Source of the DNA: Alphaproteobacteria bacterium
Lineage (GTDB): Bacteria; Pseudomonadota; Alphaproteobacteria; GCA-2731375
NCBI GenBank assembly: GCA_030746295.1
Contig: JASLMY010000060.1
Location: 1 to 21,252, forward strand
Length of the DNA: 21,252 bases
Reading direction: 5' to 3'
Shown here: positions 7,381 to 13,944 of the stretch, piece after piece
Layout of the letters: each line of letters opens with the position of its first letter
Numbering within the stretch: the first letter of the stretch is position 1
The notes under the pieces: model-generated
Told to the model about the DNA's origin: nothing
Seen by the model: the letters and a program-made list of their open reading frames with translations, nothing else
Databases searched by the model: none
Program-made: the position numbers and the translations under genes

Positions 7381-7649
7381 GGGCTTGGCGCCCGCGTCAG
7401 CCGAAGCCGGACCTCGCCCGCGGGTGCGGCCACGATCTCGTGGCGCCAGCCGATCTCGGCGAGCTCGGGGTAGAGGAAGATCGGCTCCCGGTCGTGATGC
7501 ACGATGACCGTCATTTCGGGCCCGCAGTCAGCCAGAAGTCCGAGGATCGCCAGCATCGGCTCCGGCGGCGGCAGGTCGCGGACGTCGATATGACGGCCGT
7601 CCGCCTCCTCCCAGATCCGAGCTCCGCCCGATCGCACTTCGCCGCCCAT
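7377..7649 (-). CDS. DUF2249-domain protein
   Basis: This small 90-residue cytosolic protein has the DUF2249 signature: HIDVRDLPPPEPM (20-32), a middle strand MTVIVHHDREPIFLYPEL, and GWRHEI after it. The fold is TusA-like. In many bacteria DUF2249 proteins are found with hemerythrin, NnrS and Crp/Fnr-type genes, and this neighbourhood repeats that pattern. The gene is the first of its transcript: an FNR-type box and -10 element precede it, and its stop overlaps the start of the NnrS-like gene (ATGA). A short N-terminal extension of about 15 residues before the domain is not part of the family core, so a slightly later start is possible, though only the first codon is an ATG. The biochemical role is unknown; an NO- or electron-transfer-related accessory role is inferred from context. 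Confidence 0.85.
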   Translation of the reverse strand: MGGEVRSGGARIWEEADGRHIDVRDLPPPEPMLAILGLLADCGPEMTVIVHHDREPIFLYPELAEIGWRHEIVAAPAGEVRLRLTRAPSP

Positions 7650-7682
7650 TCCGGTCTCGACCGTCGCCGTTTGACGCCGGCA

Positions 7683-7723
7683 ATTTAACCGCCGAGGCCG
7701 GCACTTTGCTTGATGTCGGTCAA
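7683..7723 (-). promoter_or_regulatory. FNR/NNR-type box plus -10 element driving DUF2249-NnrS-like operon
   Basis: TTGATGTCGGTCAA at 7710-7723 matches the Crp/Fnr-family consensus TTGAT-N4-ATCAA at nine of ten specified positions. On the minus strand TTAAAT (7688-7683) forms a -10 whose centre is 31 bp from the box centre, exactly the spacing of a class II activator site at -41.5. The predicted start of transcription is near 7675, leaving a leader of about 25 nt before the ATG at 7649. Low-oxygen (FNR) or NO-responsive (NNR/DNR) control are equally consistent. Confidence 0.8.
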
Positions 7724-7739
7724 GCAGACCCTTGTGCCG

Positions 7740-10460
7740 TCAGGCGCCGACCCTTTCGATGCCGACGCGGACGATGTCGGCGGAGGAGCCGGTGGCATCC
7801 GTCAGCTCCAGTGCCATCGGTGTGATGGTGTTGAGGCTGGGGGCGTCGAAGTCTTTGGCATAGGGCGTCACCCAGTGATCGAACTGGCCCATCATCAGCA
7901 ACGTGTCGGGGCGGATGCCCTGGCGCAGCACGGCTTGGCCCTCGGTGGCGCGGAGCGAAGAGTAGACCTTGACCCGGTCGCCGTCGGCGATGCCCAATTC
8001 ACGTGCCTTGCCGCTGTTGATGACGACGCCGCGGTGGCCTTTGATGTTGCCGGCCATCTCGTCCATCAGGCCGATGCCGACGTTGCCGCCCCAGGCGTAT
8101 TGCATATAGCGCGTTGTCAGGAGCCAGAAGGGCATCGCGTCCAAGTCGCCGCCGGCGGCCAGCGTCGCCTGCTGCCAGATGCCGGGAAAGTCCTTCCAGG
8201 GCGGCAAGGCCTGGTATTCCTTCAACTGCTCGTCCCACCAGTTGATCTGCTGCTCGTGCAAGCGGTTGCCGAGCTGGCGGCCGACCCGCAGCAGCTGCTC
8301 TTGATAGGGTATCTCGAAGCGAAGCCCCTGGTCCTCGAGCTCGGGGTAGAGATACCAGACCAGACGAGAGATCGGCCGGGTGCGGAAGCCGTGCTCGCGA
8401 TACCAGTCGAGACCCTGGGTCTCGGCGCCGTCGGTGAGCTCGGCGCTGGCCGCCTGGCAGACCCGGTCCCAGATCTCCTCGGCCGCGTACTTGGTTTCGG
8501 GATCGAGGCTGAAGTCGTAGCCCTCGCCCCTCAGCGGCACGCCGGCGGCACCCTTGCCGATGGCCTGGTTGTAGCGGTCCAGCAGGCCGGTGCGGGCGGC
8601 GAGCTCGGTGGCGATATCGGTGAAGTCGCGGTTGTCGCCTTGCGGCTCGACCGCCGGCTGGCGCAGCGCCACGCCCTCGGCGTCCCAGAAGGCCTCGGTG
8701 AACTTGGTGCCGCCGACCCGGATCAGCTGCGTGCTCTCGAGGTCAGTGCACTCGGGCAGCAGCACGTCGGCCATGTAGTTGGTCTCGTCGAGCGTATAGG
8801 CGAAGGCGACGGTGAAGGGGAACTCGGCGATCCGCTCGGCGACGGCGGGCGTGTCCCAGAACGAGATCGCCGGATTGGTGCGGTAGACGAACCAGAGCTC
8901 GGGCGGTGTCGCCTCGGGCCAGTTCTGCGGGCTCTCCTTGGCGAACATCCAGGCGAAGTGGGTTGGGCCCAGCGCCGTGCTCCAGGGCGAATTGGCGGAG
9001 AGCGGCACTAGGCTCTTGTGGCCGTTGCGGACCTGGGGCTGGCGCTCCCAGCCCTCGGCGTCGGTCGGGTTCATCGGATAGGTCATGAAGCCGTCGGGGC
9101 CGGGGACGACGCTCGCCTGGCGCGAGGTCGCCGGTCGGTTGAGCCGCACCGTGGTGCCGAGCGTGCCGCCCGGCACCTCCAGCGCGCCGACGAGGCAGGC
9201 GAGCAGGGTCCGGGCCCAGCAGCACTCGTAGCCGCCCCAGCCGTTGGAGACGGTCTTGCCGATGACGACGCCGACCGGGCGCAGCGGCAGGGTGCGGCCG
9301 TCGATCTCGATGGTCTCGCCGACCTGGGCGTGGGCCAGGTATTCGCCGGCGATCCGGCGCACGCTGCCGGCGGGCACGTCGGCGGTCTCCTCGGCCCATT
9401 CCGGCGTGTAGGGCGCCATGTGCTCGACCAGCAGCGTAAAGCTGGTCGCCGCCTCGATCTCGCCGTGCTCCCAAAATTCGTCGTCGGCGCCGACCTCGAC
9501 CGCTTGGGCGACGCGGAAGCGTCCCTCCAGCGCCGGCTCGGCGCCGGCCGTGTCGAAGGGGACGGCGGCATCGGTCTTGCCATCCCACAAGAGCGGCTTG
9601 CGGCTCTCAGGCTCGCGCAGGAAGTAGCCGTTGGGACCGACGAGATAGGGCGAGCCGGTGCGGTCGGTCAGGAACGGCAGGTCCAGTGCCTCCCTGGGCG
9701 ACTCATGCAGCATGACGTGAATCAAGCCGTACATGAAGGCGGCGTCGGTCTTGGGCTTGATCGGTATCCACTCGGCCGAGCAGGCGCCCGAGACCGAGAG
9801 ATGTGGCTCGATCTGGACCCGCTTCAGCCCACGCACCCGGGCGTCCGCGTGGCGCTTCACGCCGATCACGCCGCCCGAGGCCTCGGTGTTGGCACCGAAG
9901 GAGAGCACGTAAGTCGTCGTCGGCGTATCCGGGCAGACCGTGAAGGCGCGGTGCCAGAGCTCGCCGTAGAGGTGTTCGGAGTGGTAGCACTTGACCCCCT
10001 GGCCAGAGCCGAAGCTGAGGTCGAGCGGCCCCCAGGCGGCCATGAAGGCGGGAAAGGTGCCCATGTAATAGGTCGGCGTGCCGCCGCCGCCGAAGGAGGC
10101 GGCGACGCGGGGATAGCCGGCCTCGTCCCTCAGGCCCTTGGCGCGGATCTCGTTCAGCTTGCCGGCGACGATGTCGAAGGCCTCGTCCCAGCCGATCGGC
10201 TCGAAGCCGGGGTCGTGCTCGCGGCCCTTCTCGGGATTGGTCCGCTTCATCGGCGTCTTCAGGCGGTTCGGGTTGTAGGTCTTCTGCACCAGGCCGAAGG
10301 CCTTGACGCAGACCCGCCCGGCACCCGGATGCACCGCCTCGGCGCTCGGATTGGGCTCGATCGAGGTGGCGATGCCGTCCTCGACGTTGACCTTCAGGAG
10401 ATCCGGTCCGGCGACGCACTGGTAACAGTAGACCGGGACCTTGCGCACCGAATCCGCCAT
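7740..10460 (-). CDS. Molybdopterin (bis-MGD) oxidoreductase, DMSO-reductase family, with incomplete FeS motif
   Basis: This is a 906-residue catalytic subunit of the DMSO-reductase family. The N-terminal cluster region has C12, C15 and C51, but the third cysteine of C-x2-C-x3-C-x(n)-C is replaced by P19. Family blocks follow: IGWDEAFDIVAGKLNEI (89-105), a glycine-rich segment at 123-156 leading to CYHSEH (158-163), which holds the candidate Mo ligands C158 or S161, and VQIEPHLSVSG...WIPIKPKTDAA (215-241). The last 115 residues form the dinucleotide-binding domain. No Tat signal is visible, so it is probably cytoplasmic, and no FeS or membrane-anchor subunit is adjacent. The gene begins 10 bp after the thioesterase gene and is probably co-transcribed with it. 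The substrate cannot be assigned; a non-redox or hydroxylating relative (acetylene hydratase or transhydroxylase type) is possible. Confidence 0.9.
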   Translation of the reverse strand: MADSVRKVPVYCYQCVAGPDLLKVNVEDGIATSIEPNPSAEAVHPGAGRVCVKAFGLVQKTYNPNRLKTPMKRTNPEKGREHDPGFEPIGWDEAFDIVAGKLNEIRAKGLRDEAGYPRVAASFGGGGTPTYYMGTFPAFMAAWGPLDLSFGSGQGVKCYHSEHLYGELWHRAFTVCPDTPTTTYVLSFGANTEASGGVIGVKRHADARVRGLKRVQIEPHLSVSGACSAEWIPIKPKTDAAFMYGLIHVMLHESPREALDLPFLTDRTGSPYLVGPNGYFLREPESRKPLLWDGKTDAAVPFDTAGAEPALEGRFRVAQAVEVGADDEFWEHGEIEAATSFTLLVEHMAPYTPEWAEETADVPAGSVRRIAGEYLAHAQVGETIEIDGRTLPLRPVGVVIGKTVSNGWGGYECCWARTLLACLVGALEVPGGTLGTTVRLNRPATSRQASVVPGPDGFMTYPMNPTDAEGWERQPQVRNGHKSLVPLSANSPWSTALGPTHFAWMFAKESPQNWPEATPPELWFVYRTNPAISFWDTPAVAERIAEFPFTVAFAYTLDETNYMADVLLPECTDLESTQLIRVGGTKFTEAFWDAEGVALRQPAVEPQGDNRDFTDIATELAARTGLLDRYNQAIGKGAAGVPLRGEGYDFSLDPETKYAAEEIWDRVCQAASAELTDGAETQGLDWYREHGFRTRPISRLVWYLYPELEDQGLRFEIPYQEQLLRVGRQLGNRLHEQQINWWDEQLKEYQALPPWKDFPGIWQQATLAAGGDLDAMPFWLLTTRYMQYAWGGNVGIGLMDEMAGNIKGHRGVVINSGKARELGIADGDRVKVYSSLRATEGQAVLRQGIRPDTLLMMGQFDHWVTPYAKDFDAPSLNTITPMALELTDATGSSADIVRVGIERVGA

Positions 10461-10470
10461 TTTCTCGTCC

Positions 10471-10878
10471 TCAGTTGCCGGTTGCCTTGGCCTTCTTGGC
10501 GATGACCCGCTCCTTCACCTTGTCGATCAGGACGATGAAGCGGCCGTGCTTGCAAGTACCGCACTCGTCGACGCCGTCGTTCACCGTGACGTCGAAGCTG
10601 ACATGACGGCCGTCGACCTTCTCGATCGTGCCGGTGATGGTGATCTCCCAACCGAGCGGAGTCGGTGCCGTGTGCTCGATCGAGAGCCCGGTGCCAACCG
10701 AATGCTCGCCCTCGTCGGTGTGCTCTTTCAGGAAGTCGAGGCACGAATACTCGATATCGCGCACCATCGCCGGGGTCGAATAGACGCGCAGGTCCTCGCC
10801 CAAATGGTCGATCGTGCGCGGCTCGTCGATCATGATCTTGCGCGTGAAGCTGATACCCGCCTGCAAACTGTCTTTCAT
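10471..10878 (-). CDS. FlK-like hotdog-fold thioesterase
   Basis: This 135-residue single-domain hotdog protein is similar to fluoroacetyl-CoA thioesterase (FlK), which hydrolyses an acyl-CoA to acid and CoA. As I recall FlK, its key residues are Thr42, Glu50, Gly69, His76 and Arg120; here T35, E43, G62, H69 and R113 occupy the same positions with a constant offset of 7. The blocks SIEHTAPTPLGWEITIT and NDGVDECGTCKHGRF are very FlK-like. The phenylalanine gate of FlK (Phe33, Phe36) would fall at L26 and D29, so fluoroacetate specificity is not expected. The start has a GAGGGG purine run just upstream of the ATG. It is the first gene of the two-gene unit with the Mo enzyme and probably processes a related CoA thioester; that link is inference. 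Confidence 0.85.
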   Translation of the reverse strand: MKDSLQAGISFTRKIMIDEPRTIDHLGEDLRVYSTPAMVRDIEYSCLDFLKEHTDEGEHSVGTGLSIEHTAPTPLGWEITITGTIEKVDGRHVSFDVTVNDGVDECGTCKHGRFIVLIDKVKERVIAKKAKATGN

Positions 10879-10912
10879 CGCCCCTCACCGTCCTGCTCGA
10901 GTATGAAGGTGG

Positions 10913-10941
10913 ATTCTCCCGCGCCCACCCGCCGCCGTCAA
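10913..10941 (-). promoter_or_regulatory. Candidate sigma70-type promoter for the thioesterase-Mo enzyme unit
   Basis: On the minus strand TTGACG (10941-10936) is followed after 17 bp by GAGAAT (10918-10913). The predicted start is near 10906, giving a leader of about 27 nt before the thioesterase ATG at 10878. The -35 is good and the -10 matches TATAAT at four of six positions. No FNR-type box was seen here, so this unit seems to be regulated separately from the DUF2249 operon. Confidence 0.45.
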
Positions 10942-11042
10942 CCAAAGCCGACCGCGCCTTCGATTTCACTTACCGTCCCTGATCATGGCTGATGAGGCGA
11001 AGGGGCCTCGATTCGATCGTCGCCTGCGTTACCTTTGGTGCC

Positions 11043-11783
11043 ATGGCTGTTCCGTTGGCCAGAGGGGCGGCGGCGCTCTTGCTGATGCTCGGCCTCGGCG
11101 CTGCTTCCGCCGGGGCTGCCACGCGCAGCGTCGATCTTCAGCTCATCCTCGCGATCGACGTCTCCTCTTCCATCGATCGCTCCGAATACCTGCTTCAGAC
11201 GGAAGCGCTCGCCGCCGCGTTCCGAAGCCCGGAAGTGGGCGAGGCGATCGACCGCTTCGCGCCGCGCGGCATCGCCGTGACGGTGTTGCAGTGGGCGAGC
11301 GAGCACCTGCAACGCCAGACCGTCCCATGGACCTGGGTCGGCCCGCGGCCGAGCCGCCGGGCCTTTGCCGACCGGCTGGCCGCGATGCGCCGGATCGACC
11401 ACGAAGGCGTCACCGCCATCGCCCTCGCGATTGCCGCCGCCCAGAGGCTCTTTGCTGCCAATGGCTACGAGAGCGGCCGCCGGGTCATCGACCTTTCTGG
11501 TGACGGTATCTCGAATCAGGGGCCGCCGATCGCGCCCCTGCGCCGACGTGCCATCGCCGCTGGGATCACCATCAACGGTCTCGCTATCCTGAATGAAGAG
11601 CCCGACCTCGACGCCTATTACCAGCGCCAGGTCATCGGCGGGCCCGGCGCCTTCGTGATCACGGCGGCCGACTATGCGGACTTCGCCCGTGCCATCCGGG
11701 CCAAACTGGTGCGCGAGATTTCAGGCGCCGGCCTGGCGGCGACAGGCGAACCGCGGCCGTCGTGCCGAGATTGTGGGGAGTAG
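11043..11783 (+). CDS. Exported DUF1194 (VWA-like) protein
   Basis: This 246-residue periplasmic protein of the DUF1194 family has a von Willebrand A-like fold. The ATG at 11043 gives a clean signal peptide (MAVPLARG, a Leu/Ala/Gly core to about residue 22, then ASAGAA before TRSVDLQL); the longer frame from 10992 adds 17 residues that would bury it. The MIDAS metal site is D39-V-S41-S-S43 (AIDVSSS), with later strands GVTAIALAI and VIDLSGDGISNQG supplying the other expected contacts. The C-terminus ends in C-R-D-C, a CxxC that could form a disulfide or bind metal. No clear ribosome-binding site was seen, so start confidence is moderate. DUF1194 proteins are common in Alphaproteobacteria and have no established function. 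The gene is divergent from the thioesterase unit and 110 bp before the acyl-CoA dehydrogenase. Confidence 0.85.
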   Translation: MAVPLARGAAALLLMLGLGAASAGAATRSVDLQLILAIDVSSSIDRSEYLLQTEALAAAFRSPEVGEAIDRFAPRGIAVTVLQWASEHLQRQTVPWTWVGPRPSRRAFADRLAAMRRIDHEGVTAIALAIAAAQRLFAANGYESGRRVIDLSGDGISNQGPPIAPLRRRAIAAGITINGLAILNEEPDLDAYYQRQVIGGPGAFVITAADYADFARAIRAKLVREISGAGLAATGEPRPSCRDCGE

Positions 11784-11892
11784 ATCGTCGTCGCCTATCC
11801 CTCGAGTGCCAGGGCTACCTCACGGGCTCGATTGTCGGTCATAATGACGGCGCCAGTCGTCACGACGAGAAAGCCGGGATTGGAGACCTCTG

Positions 11893-13107
11893 ATGGATCT
11901 CAGCTTTAGCGCCGAGGATGCGGCCTTTCGCGAGGCGGTGCGCGCTTTCCTCGGCCAGGCGATGCCGCCCGAGCTCAAGTACAAGGTCGAGAACGGCATC
12001 GAGATGCAGCGCGACGACATCATCGGCTGGCACAAGATCCTCTACGCCAAGGGCTGGGTCGCGCCCAACTGGCCCGAGGAATACGGCGGCCCCGGCTGGT
12101 CGCTGACGCAGAAGTACATCTTCGACGAGGAGTTGGCGCTTGCCGGTGCGCCCAGGCTCGTCACCTTCGGCCTCAACATGTGCGGCCCGGTCCTGATCGG
12201 CTTCGGCACGGAGGAACAAAAGCGCCGCTTCCTGCCGCCGATGCTGTCGGCCGAGCACGTCTGGTGCCAGGGCTATTCCGAGCCAAACGCCGGCTCCGAC
12301 CTGGCCTCGCTCCGCACCGCCGCGGTTCTGGACGGCGACGAATGGGTCATCAACGGTGCCAAGATCTGGACCACCAAGGCGCATTGGGCCGACTGGTGCT
12401 TCCTCTTGGCGCGGACCTCGGACGCGGGCAAGAAGCAGGAGGGCATCACCTTCATCCTGGTCGACCTACAAACACCGGGCATCGAGATCCGGCCGATCTA
12501 TCTGATCGACGGCCTGCACGAGACCAACCACGTCCTCTTCACCGACGTCCGGGTGCCGGTCGAAAACACCGTCGGCGAGATCGACAAGGGCTGGGGCATC
12601 GGCAAATACCTGCTGGCGCACGAGCGGATGTCGGGCGGCTCGCTCGGCACCCACAAAACGCTGTTGCGCCAATTGAAGGAGATCGCCGCCAAGGACGCGC
12701 GGAGCGGCGGCCGGCCGCTCTCGGAAGAGCCGGCGTTCGCCCGGGGCATCGCTGAGGTCGAGCTCGAGCTCAGGACGCTCGAGGCCTTCAACCTGCGTGC
12801 CGTCGACAAGCTGTCGCGCGGCGGCGACCTCGGCGGCAAGGCGCTCGGCGTCGAGGCCAACGTCTTCAAGATCCGCAACACCGAGATCCACCAGCGTTTG
12901 ACCGAGCTGAAGATGCAAGCGATCGGCTACTACGCCATGCCCTATCTGCTCTCGGCCTTGAGCCACGGCTGGAACGAGCCGCCGATCGGCGCCGAATATG
13001 CCAACGGCTGCACGCCGGCCTACCTGCAGTTTCGCAAGGTCTCGATCTATTCCGGTTCGAACGAGATCCAACACAACATCATCGCCAAGGCGGCGCTCGG
13101 GCTCTAG
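11893..13107 (+). CDS. Acyl-CoA dehydrogenase
   Basis: This 404-residue flavoenzyme would introduce an alpha,beta double bond into an acyl-CoA and pass electrons to ETF. The N-terminal helical domain contains WVAPNWPEEYGGPGWS, the middle beta domain has the FAD/substrate signature YSEPNAGSDLASLRT, and the C-terminal helical domain ends in SIYSGSNEIQHNIIAK. At the site of the MCAD base (E376 in YEGT) there is S387, so the likely base is E244 in AHERMSG, which aligns with the helix-G glutamate of isovaleryl-CoA and long-chain dehydrogenases. GGAG lies 7 nt before the ATG, a strong start. It stands alone, with no other beta-oxidation gene in the window, and a hairpin covers its stop codon. Branched-chain or steroid-side-chain-like substrates are possible, but nothing here decides. 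Confidence 0.92.
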   Translation: MDLSFSAEDAAFREAVRAFLGQAMPPELKYKVENGIEMQRDDIIGWHKILYAKGWVAPNWPEEYGGPGWSLTQKYIFDEELALAGAPRLVTFGLNMCGPVLIGFGTEEQKRRFLPPMLSAEHVWCQGYSEPNAGSDLASLRTAAVLDGDEWVINGAKIWTTKAHWADWCFLLARTSDAGKKQEGITFILVDLQTPGIEIRPIYLIDGLHETNHVLFTDVRVPVENTVGEIDKGWGIGKYLLAHERMSGGSLGTHKTLLRQLKEIAAKDARSGGRPLSEEPAFARGIAEVELELRTLEAFNLRAVDKLSRGGDLGGKALGVEANVFKIRNTEIHQRLTELKMQAIGYYAMPYLLSALSHGWNEPPIGAEYANGCTPAYLQFRKVSIYSGSNEIQHNIIAKAALGL

Positions 13108-13114
13108 CCCGAGC
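13095..13114 (+). terminator. Hairpin over the acyl-CoA dehydrogenase stop codon
   Basis: GCTCGGGC (13095-13102) pairs perfectly with GCCCGAGC (13107-13114) around a TCTA loop, giving an 8-bp GC-rich stem that includes part of the stop codon. Only a weak pyrimidine run (TTCCGCTTC) follows, so it is at best an imperfect intrinsic terminator. It marks the boundary between the GC-rich gene and the lower-GC region after it. Confidence 0.45.
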
Positions 13115-13499
13115 TTCCGCTTCGACTCCGTCGCGGATCAGCCGCCTGCGGGCGCCGTCGGCAGCGGCATGCCCTGCGCGTTGTTCGGCGCCAAGACGAT
13201 GATCTTAACCACCGAGTCCACTCGTCCATCTGTTCAGACAACTCTATCACAAAACTGTGATCACCCCCTGACCTCACCGCGTTTTCATGGACATCCGGCA
13301 TTTAAGGTGAAAAACTTTCAAGGAAGAAGCGGCTTATATCGCCGGTTCTTTGTCGAACTGTCCTCGATGTCGCGTCCAAAGGAAAACCTGGATAGCATGA
13401 GCGATGGGACTAGGGCCATATGGGAGATGCCGGATTGCCACTAGGTCGACCAAGGCACTAGATGTGGCTAATTATCAGAACCGAAAGGGAGTTAAGGGG
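13115..13499. other. Intergenic region before the cytochrome pair, no gene seen
   Basis: About 385 bp without a convincing coding frame; open frames crossing it are extensions of neighbouring reading frames. Base composition falls noticeably from about 13200 onward. A perfect inverted repeat ATCACA-AAAC-TGTGAT lies at 13246-13261 and could be an operator; its half-sites are in the opposite order to a CRP box. AT-rich words at 13300-13345 (GGTGAAAAACTTTC, GGCTTATATCG) may hold a promoter for the cytochrome genes, but no pair of -35 and -10 elements with proper spacing was convincing. The ribosome site GGGAG for the next gene is at its right end. Confidence 0.6.
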
Positions 13500-13916
13500 A
13501 TGAAGCGTTTAGCAATGCTGTCGCTCGCCGTTCTGGTCAGCGCAATGGTTGGTTTTGGCGGTGCCGCCGTCGCGCAGAAGAAGCACGCACCGAAGGCCGT
13601 GTGGGGTGCGATGGTGGCCGGCCTCAGCGACATTCAGAACATCACCGCCGCAATGATGGTCTTCGATATGAAGCGGGCGACGAAGATCGCCGAGGAATTG
13701 CAGCAACGCGAAACCTACATCTCGAAGATCGAACGGCTTCCCGAGCCCGTGAGAGAAGGCCATGCCAAGGTCGCGGAAGCCACGGCCAAGTTGGTTGCCG
13801 CGGCCAAGGCCGGTGAAGAACAGGATATGGCGAACGCGCTCAGTGGCGTCATGCAGGCCTGTAACGCCTGCCACTACGACCGTCGCGATGCCGATCGCAG
13901 GAAGAAGATGAAATAG
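13500..13916 (+). CDS. Class II-type cytochrome c (cytochrome c'/c556-like), exported
   Basis: This 138-residue protein has a signal peptide (MKRLAMLSLAVLVSAMVGFG...AVAQ) and a single heme-binding C-N-A-C-H at 121-125, close to the C-terminus. That is the layout of class II cytochromes c, four-helix bundles such as c' and c556. The stretch between is helical and Ala/Lys/Glu-rich, with no second heme site. The ATG at 13500 is chosen because the signal peptide begins there and GGGAG lies 8 nt upstream; the frame extends back to 13404 without support. The tail RRDADRRKKMK is highly basic. It is followed after 28 bp by the diheme cytochrome, and both may act in one periplasmic electron chain. Members of this family bind NO or CO (c') or only transfer electrons (c556); the residues here do not decide between them. 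Confidence 0.85.
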   Translation: MKRLAMLSLAVLVSAMVGFGGAAVAQKKHAPKAVWGAMVAGLSDIQNITAAMMVFDMKRATKIAEELQQRETYISKIERLPEPVREGHAKVAEATAKLVAAAKAGEEQDMANALSGVMQACNACHYDRRDADRRKKMK

Positions 13917-13944
13917 CGGATCAATACAGCGTTCTTCGCAAAAA

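Noticed and set aside
13246..13261. Possible CRP box
   Set aside because: The half-sites are ATCACA...TGTGAT, the reverse order of TGTGA-N6-TCACA, and the spacing is 4, so it does not match CRP.
12998..13444. Open frame bridging the acyl-CoA dehydrogenase end and the following gap
   Set aside because: Its first part is a frame-shifted shadow of the dehydrogenase; the remainder has low-complexity composition, no domain and no ribosome site.
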